Below are positions 57,414 through 64,000 of a stretch of DNA of 64,000 bases, one piece after another. The notes under the pieces were generated by a model, which was not told the origin of the DNA, searched no databases, and saw only the letters and a list, made by a program, of their open reading frames with translations. The stretch's first letter is position 1, and each line of letters starts with the position of its first letter. Position numbers and translations under genes: made by a program. The stretch is taken from contig SVLE01000002.1 of NCBI GenBank assembly GCA_015068065.1, forward strand, positions 19,172 to 83,171. Reading direction: 5' to 3'. The stretch comes from Oscillospiraceae bacterium. GTDB lineage: Bacteria > Bacillota > Clostridia > Oscillospirales > Oscillospiraceae.

Positions 57414-59939
57414 ATGTCTGATATTTATCGCACCACCGACCACGAAGAGTCCCGGGAACAGCCCCGCCGCCGGCGCAGAAAGCGTCGTTCCCGTGCACGC
57501 CGTCTGCGAAATATTCTGGGCACCGTGCTGCTGGTTGCCCTGACCACGGCCGCTTTGCTGGCCTGCTTTGCCGCAGTCTACGTCAAAACGGTCATTATCC
57601 CCCTGACTCCCCTGGACCTGGACAACTTCCAGGTTGGCCTCAACTCCGTACTCTACTATGTGGACGAGAGTGGGCAGGAACACGAACTACGTACCCTCCA
57701 CGGAGACGAAAACCGCGTCTGGGTCGATTTTGAAGACATCCCGGAAGATCTGATCAACGCCACCGTGGCTATTGAAGACCAGCGATTCTGGACTCACCCC
57801 GGCGTGGACTGGAAACGCACCGCCGCCGCTGTTGTCTATATGTTTACCGGTAAAGATATTCAAGGCGGTTCCACCATCACCCAGCAGCTGATCAAGAACA
57901 TCACCACCTACAACGACACCACAGTCAAGCGCAAGGTGGTGGAGATTTTCCGCGCGCTGGAATTCACCAAAAACTACGACAAAAACACCACGTTGGAATG
58001 GTATCTGAACTATATCTATCTGGGCCGCAAATGCGATGGTGTGTATACCGCCTCTTATAAATACTTTGGAAAACACCTGAGCGAGCTGACGGTTGCCGAA
58101 TGTGCCAGCCTCATCTCCATCACCAACAACCCCTCCCTCTACGATCCCTACACAAATCCAGAAAACAACGAAAAGCGCAAAAATCTGGTGCTGCGGGCCA
58201 TGTACGAGCAGGAGTATCTGACCAAAGAAGAGTACGAGGAAGCCAAGGCGCAGGAACTGGTGTTCACCAGCCGGGCCGTGGAGTATCAGGATAACGAAAA
58301 CCCCGACATTTATTCCTGGTACGAGGAACAGGTCATCACCGATGTGACAAACGACCTGGCAAAAAAGCTGGGTGTAGAAAACGAAATCGCCTACAACATG
58401 GTCCTCTCCGGCGGTCTGTCCATCTACACCTGCGTGGACCCCAAAATCCAGGCTGTGGTCAATGATATCTACTCAAATACCGACAATTTCCCCTACCCCT
58501 CCGGCAGCGGGCAGCAGCTGCAGTCTGCCATCACCATCATTGACAACGCAACGGGTGACGTAGTGGCCATGGCCGGTCAGGTGGGCGAAAAGACAGGCAA
58601 CCGCTGGCGCAACAACGCCACCGCCGCCGCCAGACAGCCCGGTTCTTCCTTCAAGCCCCTGTCCGTCTACGCCCCCGCACTGGAGATGGGTCTGGTCACC
58701 CCCGCCACCATCATTGACGATTACCCCTACGAACTCAGCGCGGAGGGCAATCCCTACCCCGTCAACTCCGGCAACGCGAAATATGCCGGCCTGACCACTG
58801 TTTACGAGGGTCTGACTCACTCCACCAACACCATTGCGTTCCGCATCCTCACCGATCTTGTCACACCGGCAGAAAGCTTCCGTTTTGTTGAGGACCGGTT
58901 CAAAATCGACCTTGTTGAAGGCCGCGAGATCAACGGAAAGTTCTCCAGCGATCTGGATCGGGCTCCCCTGTCCATGGGCGGTCTGACCGACGGCGTAAAC
59001 ACCCGCGACATGGCTGAGGCCTTCGCCGTGTTTCCCAACCGCGGTATTTATACCCCCTCCCGCACCTATACCAAGGTTTTGAACGCCAACGGCGATGTCA
59101 TTCTGGAAAACAAGACGTCCGGCGAGGTAACTGTCAAAGAGTCCACTGCCTACTACGTGAACACTATGCTGCAAAACGTGGTAGCCGCCGGCACCGGTTA
59201 CGAGGCACGTTTTGACAACATGCATGTAGCAGGCAAGACCGGTTCCTCCACCAGCGACCACGACCGTTGGTTTGCCGGGTATACTCCCTACTACACCGCA
59301 GTGGTGTGGACTGGTTACTCTTCCCCTGAACGCGTGCGCAGCAGTGGCCGCAATCCTGCCTCCATCGCTTTTAATAAGGTGATGAGCCGGATCCACCAAA
59401 ATCTGCCCGACAAGGACTTCTTCTCCATCAACAATCTTGTCACCACTGACTACTGCATGGACAGCGGCCTGCTCCCCACCGACGCCTGCCGTAACGATCC
59501 CAGAGGCAGCCGCGTGTCAAAGATGACACTTCTGCGGGATGATGCCCCCACCACCTACTGCAGCCGTCACTCGGAAGAGGCAACCATTACCGTCTGCAAA
59601 GACTGCCCCATTCCGGATGCCGAGGGCAACCCCACCGGTCTGTACTATCCTGCCGGGCCTTACTGTCCTCAGGAAAGTCTGATGCAGGTCAATCTGCTGA
59701 ACTATTCCCGCCAGCCGGTAGGCAGCGCCGCGGCGTACGATGAAACCTACACGCTGGGCCACTTCCAGACGTTGGGTACCTGTTCCGTCCACACCACGCC
59801 CCCCGTGGAACCCGAGCCGCCTGTCGAGCCCATCGACCCGGATGACCCCAACTGGCCCGGAAACACCGTCGTTCCGGAGCCCATCGACCCGGAAACCCCG
59901 GCTCTGCCTCCCGAGAACGAGCCGTATATCCCCGCCTGA
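57414..59939 (+). CDS. class A penicillin-binding protein (PBP1A-type)
   Basis: Transglycosylase ATVAIEDQRFWTHPGVDWKRTAAA and GGSTITQQLIKN; transpeptidase RQPGSSFKPL and GKTGSS. Confidence 0.95.
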   Translation: MSDIYRTTDHEESREQPRRRRRKRRSRARRLRNILGTVLLVALTTAALLACFAAVYVKTVIIPLTPLDLDNFQVGLNSVLYYVDESGQEHELRTLHGDENRVWVDFEDIPEDLINATVAIEDQRFWTHPGVDWKRTAAAVVYMFTGKDIQGGSTITQQLIKNITTYNDTTVKRKVVEIFRALEFTKNYDKNTTLEWYLNYIYLGRKCDGVYTASYKYFGKHLSELTVAECASLISITNNPSLYDPYTNPENNEKRKNLVLRAMYEQEYLTKEEYEEAKAQELVFTSRAVEYQDNENPDIYSWYEEQVITDVTNDLAKKLGVENEIAYNMVLSGGLSIYTCVDPKIQAVVNDIYSNTDNFPYPSGSGQQLQSAITIIDNATGDVVAMAGQVGEKTGNRWRNNATAAARQPGSSFKPLSVYAPALEMGLVTPATIIDDYPYELSAEGNPYPVNSGNAKYAGLTTVYEGLTHSTNTIAFRILTDLVTPAESFRFVEDRFKIDLVEGREINGKFSSDLDRAPLSMGGLTDGVNTRDMAEAFAVFPNRGIYTPSRTYTKVLNANGDVILENKTSGEVTVKESTAYYVNTMLQNVVAAGTGYEARFDNMHVAGKTGSSTSDHDRWFAGYTPYYTAVVWTGYSSPERVRSSGRNPASIAFNKVMSRIHQNLPDKDFFSINNLVTTDYCMDSGLLPTDACRNDPRGSRVSKMTLLRDDAPTTYCSRHSEEATITVCKDCPIPDAEGNPTGLYYPAGPYCPQESLMQVNLLNYSRQPVGSAAAYDETYTLGHFQTLGTCSVHTTPPVEPEPPVEPIDPDDPNWPGNTVVPEPIDPETPALPPENEPYIPA

Positions 59940-59953
59940 ACAACACAGCGATA

Positions 59954-59986
59954 AGGAAGGTGGCCCCCGGCCACCTTCCTTTCTGC
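59954..59986 (+). terminator. intrinsic terminator
   Basis: GGAAGGTGGCC CCC GGCCACCTTCC then TTTC. Confidence 0.7.
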
Positions 59987-60159
59987 CCGCTATTGTGTAA
60001 TTCGTCCACAAACGCCCCGTTCCGACAGCCAAAATTGGTTGTCTTCTTTGGCCAACCTTGTTGCATCTATCGGTTTACTGTGCTAAAATAGACCGCAGCC
60101 GAAAAACAAATGCTCATGCAACGCGGACAATATTCGCGCATAAACTGGAGGGAGCGGCT

Positions 60160-60600
60160 GTGAGTCAATCGCCAAAATACTTTATCGTCGAAGCCGACGC
60201 CATGCCCGAGATCTTCCGCAAGGTTGCTCAGGCCAAACGCCTGTTGGAGACCGGAGAAGAATCCACGGTCAACGGCGCCGCCCGCGCCGTAGGCATCAGC
60301 CGCAGCGCCTACTATAAATACAAGGATACGGTACGCCCCTTTCAGGATATGCTCCACGGACGCATTGTTACCTTCCAGACCCTGCTGAAGGATGAGCCCG
60401 GCGTATTGTCCGGAGTACTCAATGTATTCGGCGCAAACGGGGGCAACATTCTGACCATCAACCAGTCCATCCCCACCAACGGCTGTGCCGTAGTCACCAT
60501 ATCCGCGGAGACCTCTGCCTCTGAAATCGCGCCGGATGCGCTGATGGACGCAGTCCGCGGCTGTCCCGGTGTACTCCGGTGTGAAATACTTGCAGGATAA
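60160..60600 (+). CDS. ACT domain-containing protein (PheB-like, GTG start)
   Basis: HTH-like GISRSAYYKYKDTVRPF plus ACT domain; upstream of hom; TGGAGGGAG RBS. Confidence 0.88.
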   Translation: MSQSPKYFIVEADAMPEIFRKVAQAKRLLETGEESTVNGAARAVGISRSAYYKYKDTVRPFQDMLHGRIVTFQTLLKDEPGVLSGVLNVFGANGGNILTINQSIPTNGCAVVTISAETSASEIAPDALMDAVRGCPGVLRCEILAG

Positions 60601-60631
60601 TCCAATCCTTACACATATGAGGTGAAAGAAA

Positions 60632-61843
60632 ATGGTTAATGTCGCAATTCTTGGTTTTGGCACCGTCGGTTCCGGCGTGGCCGAAGTTCTGACCATGAAC
60701 CAGGCGCTGATCGACCGGCGCACCAATCAGCAGGTCCGTCTGAAGTACATTCTGGACGTGCGTGACTTCCCCGACAGCCCTTATAAGGACTGCTTCGTCA
60801 AGGACTTCTCTGTCATTGAGAACGATCCCGAGGTGGATATCGTGGTGGAGACCATCGGTGGTGCCACCGTGGCTCTGGACTTTACCCGCCGTGCGCTGGC
60901 CGCCGGCAAGAGCGTGGTCTCCTCCAACAAGGAACTGGTAGCCACCCATGGCTATGATCTGCTGCAGCTGGCCAAAGAAAAGGGCGTCAGCTACCTCTTC
61001 GAGGCCAGTGTGGGCGGCGGCATCCCCGTGCTGCGTCCCCTGACCAACTGTCTGGCCGGCAACGAGGTCGAGCAGGTGTGCGGCATCCTCAACGGCACTA
61101 CCAACTACATCCTCACCCGGATGATCCGTGCCGGTCTGTCCTTCGAGCAGGCTTTGAAAGAGGCTCAGGACAACGGCTATGCCGAGCGTGATCCCTCCGC
61201 CGATATCGAAGGCCACGACGCCTGCCGCAAAATCTGTATTCTGGCCGCCCTGTCCTTCGACGAGCATGTCTATCCCGAGCAGGTGCCCACTCAGGGCATC
61301 ACCGCCATCACCCTTGCCGATGTGGATTACGCCAACTCCTGTGGTTACAAAATCAAGCTGTTGGGCCGCGCCCTGCGCATGGACGAAGGCAAGATCTGTG
61401 CTTACGTGGCCCCCCATTTGGTCAACGGCTCCGATCCCTTGGCAGGCGTAGAGGACGTATTCAACGCCATCAAGATCACCGGCAATGCCGTAGGTGACGC
61501 CATGTTCTACGGCCGCGGTGCCGGCAAGCTCCCCACCGCCAGTGCCGTGGTTGGCGATATCGCCGATATCGCCAAGGACGTCAAGACCCGCAAGTGCAAC
61601 GAGTGGGGTCCCGGCTCCAAGGAACTGGTGGAAACTCCCGACGCTCTGGCTTTCCGCTGGTACGTGCGTGCCAACGGCACCATGGATGCGGCCCGCAAGG
61701 CCTGCGGCGAACTCACCGCACTGGCCCGTGGCGGCGCCCCTGCGCAGGAGATCGCGTTCCTCACCGAGGAAATGACTCAGGCCCAGCTGGAGGTAAAGCT
61801 GGCCGGTCTGGACGTGCAGTCTGTGATCCGGGTACTGGCCTGA
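60632..61843 (+). CDS. hom: homoserine dehydrogenase
   Basis: VAILGFGTVGSGVAEVL, EASVGGGIPVLRPL, GILNGTTNYILT, C-terminal ACT. Confidence 0.97.
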   Translation: MVNVAILGFGTVGSGVAEVLTMNQALIDRRTNQQVRLKYILDVRDFPDSPYKDCFVKDFSVIENDPEVDIVVETIGGATVALDFTRRALAAGKSVVSSNKELVATHGYDLLQLAKEKGVSYLFEASVGGGIPVLRPLTNCLAGNEVEQVCGILNGTTNYILTRMIRAGLSFEQALKEAQDNGYAERDPSADIEGHDACRKICILAALSFDEHVYPEQVPTQGITAITLADVDYANSCGYKIKLLGRALRMDEGKICAYVAPHLVNGSDPLAGVEDVFNAIKITGNAVGDAMFYGRGAGKLPTASAVVGDIADIAKDVKTRKCNEWGPGSKELVETPDALAFRWYVRANGTMDAARKACGELTALARGGAPAQEIAFLTEEMTQAQLEVKLAGLDVQSVIRVLA

Positions 61844-61876
61844 TTTCCCAAGACCATTTTAGGAGGTATATAAATC

Positions 61877-63103
61877 ATGGCTCTTATCGTACAGAAATTC
61901 GGCGGCTCCTCCGTCGCCAACGCCGAGCGCATGTTCAATGTGGCTCGCATCATCTCCGAAACCTACAAGCAGGGCAACGATGTCGTGGTCGTTCTGTCTG
62001 CTCAGGGTGACACCACCGACGACCTGATCGCCAAGGCCAAGGAGATCAATCCCAACGCCTCCAAGCGCGAGATGGATATGCTCCTGTCCACCGGCGAGCA
62101 GATCTCCGTCTCCCTTTGCGCCATGGCGCTGGAGTCCATGGGCTTCCAGGCCGTGTCCCTGACCGGCTGGCAGGCCGGTATGCTCACCGACTCCAATTAC
62201 GGAGTCGCGCGCATCAAGCGGGTGCGCGCCGAGCGTATCCAGAAGGAGCTGGACAAGAAGAAGATCGTCCTCGTCACCGGCTTCCAGGGCATCAACAAGT
62301 ATGATGACATCACCACTCTGGGCCGCGGCGGCTCGGATACCTCTGCGGTGGCACTGGCCGCCGCCCTGCACGCCGACCTGTGCCAGATCTACACCGATGT
62401 GGACGGCGTGTACACCGCCGACCCCCGCCACGTCACCGGCGCCAAGAAACTGGATGAGATCACCTTCGACGAGATGCTGGAACTGGCCAGCCTCGGCGCA
62501 CAGGTGCTCCACAACCGCTCGGTCGAGATGGCCAAGCGCTATAACGTCAATATGGAAGTCCTTTCCAGCCTGAGCGGAAAGCCCGGCACCAAAGTCAAGG
62601 AGGTTGTCAAAACCATGGAAAAAACTCATGTCAGCGGCGTTGCCAAGGATAAAAATGTAGCCCGTGTGGCTCTGGTCGGTCTGGAGGACCGCCCGGGTAT
62701 CGCCTTTAAGATCTTCTCTCTGCTGGCCAAGGAAAAGGTCAATGTGGACATCATCCTGCAATCCATCGGCCGCAATGCGTCCAAGGACATCAGCTTCACC
62801 GTCTCTCAGGACGATATGGAGCGCGCCAAAGAGGTCATGGAGGCCAATCAGGATATCATCGGCTTCAACTCTCTGGAAGTCACCGACAAGGTCGCCAAGA
62901 TCTCCATCGTAGGTGCCGGCATGGCCAACAACTCCGGCGTGGCCTGCAAGATGTTCGAGGCCCTGTTCTCCGCCGGCATCAACATCAATATGATTTCCAC
63001 CAGCGAGATCAAGGTCTCCGTTCTGGTGGACGAGCGGGACGCGGAGCGTGCCGTTCAGGCCATCCACGACCGCTTCTTCAGCGAGTTTGGCGGCGCCAAC
63101 TAA
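61877..63103 (+). CDS. lysC: aspartate kinase
   Basis: LIVQKFGGSSVANAERM, TLGRGGSDTSAVALA, tandem C-terminal ACT domains. Confidence 0.97.
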   Translation: MALIVQKFGGSSVANAERMFNVARIISETYKQGNDVVVVLSAQGDTTDDLIAKAKEINPNASKREMDMLLSTGEQISVSLCAMALESMGFQAVSLTGWQAGMLTDSNYGVARIKRVRAERIQKELDKKKIVLVTGFQGINKYDDITTLGRGGSDTSAVALAAALHADLCQIYTDVDGVYTADPRHVTGAKKLDEITFDEMLELASLGAQVLHNRSVEMAKRYNVNMEVLSSLSGKPGTKVKEVVKTMEKTHVSGVAKDKNVARVALVGLEDRPGIAFKIFSLLAKEKVNVDIILQSIGRNASKDISFTVSQDDMERAKEVMEANQDIIGFNSLEVTDKVAKISIVGAGMANNSGVACKMFEALFSAGININMISTSEIKVSVLVDERDAERAVQAIHDRFFSEFGGAN

Positions 63104-63122
63104 CTCAATTCGTCCCTACATG

Positions 63123-63157
63123 GGCGGAGCATCGCTCCGCCCATGTTTTTTCTTAAA
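63123..63157 (+). terminator. intrinsic terminator
   Basis: GGGCGGAGC ATC GCTCCGCCC then TTTTTT. Confidence 0.85.
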
Positions 63158-63174
63158 AAAGTTTGTTTCAGCTA

Positions 63175-63203
63175 TTGACATTCCTCTTTTTGACTGGTAT
63201 ACT
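63175..63203 (+). promoter_or_regulatory. promoter of infC operon
   Basis: TTGACA-17 bp-TATACT. Confidence 0.8.
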
Positions 63204-63207
63204 GTCA

Positions 63208-63350
63208 ACGCAAAATAAAGCAGGAACGGTCCCCGTCCTCACCCCAGGCTTCGGGCTCAAGGGTTAACATGGTAACGTCGCGTCGGTTTTCCGGCGTTGT
63301 TTTCACGTGTGTGCGGGTGCCATTTCGGCTTGCCGCACATTTATTTTTGT
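63208..63350 (+). promoter_or_regulatory. infC-rpmI-rplT leader (L20-type) with attenuator
   Basis: ~160-nt structured leader ending in TGTGCGGGTGCC-ATTTC-GGCTTGCCGCACA + TTTATTTTT, upstream of infC. Confidence 0.65.
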
Positions 63351-63366
63351 CTGGAGGTGCTTTCCC

Positions 63367-63897
63367 ATCGCTAACACAGCTCATCAGATCAACGAAGAAA
63401 TCCGTGACAAAGAGCTCCGCCTGATTTCCGAAACCGGCGAGCAGCTGGGCATCATGTCCGCGCAGGAGGCCCTGAAGCTAGCCGAGGAGCAGGGTCTGGA
63501 TCTGGTCAAGATCTCTCCCAATGCCGTGCCCCCTGTCTGCAAGGTCATGGACTACGGCAAGTTCCGGTTCGAGCAGACCAAGCGCGAGAAGGAAGCCCGT
63601 AAAAACCAGCGCGTGGTAGAAATCAAAGAAGTCCGCATGTCCCCCAGTATCGACGTGAACGACTTCAATGTCAAGCTGCGCAACGCTCAGAAGTTCCTGG
63701 GCGAGGGAAACCGTGTCAAGGTCACCGTCCGCTTCCGCGGCCGCGAAATGGCTCACACCGATATCGGTCAGGGCCTGCTGGTCAAGTTTGCCGAGGATTG
63801 CAAGGACTGCGCTGTCCTGGACAAGGAGCCCAAGCTGGAAGGTCGGCACATGTCCATCTTCCTGTCCCCCAAGTCCGCAAAAGAAACGAAAAAATAA
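63367..63897 (+). CDS. infC: translation initiation factor IF-3 (probable AUC start)
   Basis: TAHQINEEIRDKELRLISETGEQLGIMSAQEAL; GGAGGT SD 8 nt before ATC; no in-frame ATG near. Confidence 0.95.
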   Translation: MANTAHQINEEIRDKELRLISETGEQLGIMSAQEALKLAEEQGLDLVKISPNAVPPVCKVMDYGKFRFEQTKREKEARKNQRVVEIKEVRMSPSIDVNDFNVKLRNAQKFLGEGNRVKVTVRFRGREMAHTDIGQGLLVKFAEDCKDCAVLDKEPKLEGRHMSIFLSPKSAKETKK

Positions 63898-63915
63898 GAA
63901 AAGGAGTTTTCTGTT

Positions 63916-64000
63916 ATGCCGAAGATCAAGACTCACAGCGGCGCCAAGAAGCGCTTCTCCCTCACCAAGAGCGGCAAGGTCAAGCGTGCCATGACCAAAA
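63916..64000 (+). CDS. rpmI: ribosomal protein L35 (partial, runs off window)
   Basis: [28 protein letters not shown]. Confidence 0.95.
   Translation, partial: MPKIKTHSGAKKRFSLTKSGKVKRAMTK

Noticed and set aside
60112-60163. 17-codon ORF (MLMQRGQYSRINWRERL) ending at the ACT-protein GTG start
   Set aside because: No convincing RBS and no terminator structure, so not supported as a leader peptide.
58473-63067. Long minus-strand ORFs (308, 307 and 402 aa)
   Set aside because: Antisense to PBP1A, hom and lysC.

Overview
This 64 kb window looks like ordinary, gene-dense chromosome from a spore-forming, fairly high-GC Clostridia member. An Oscillospiraceae-like host is my inference from spmA/spmB, a SpoVD-type PBP with PASTA domains, gatCAB, a T-box and AbrB. 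It contains five tRNAs, a probable 6S RNA, a valS T-box, an infC/L20-type leader and about 55 protein genes. These include a dcw cell-wall/division cluster (mraZ-rsmH-ftsL-like-spoVD-murE-like-mraY-ftsW-murG-murA-ftsQ-ftsZ), ftsEX plus an M23 hydrolase, uvrA/uvrB, gatCAB, hom-lysC and infC-rpmI. I saw no mobile element, prophage or CRISPR array. The observations most worth a second look are: (1) an intact MurE-like gene in the dcw cluster whose ATP-binding and catalytic motifs all appear lost, suggesting a pseudo-ligase; (2) a 25-codon leader ORF whose stop codon lies inside an intrinsic terminator upstream of a uracil-permease gene that itself carries a -1 frameshift; (3) two exact TGTWAH-N5-TGTWAH (WalR-type) boxes upstream of ftsEX; (4) an unannotated 35-aa membrane miniprotein between ftsX and the M23 hydrolase gene; (5) an SOS-like box filling the uvrB promoter spacer; (6) mutually exclusive hairpins between ftsW and murG. 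All calls come from reading the sequence and supplied translations; no searches or folding programs were run.
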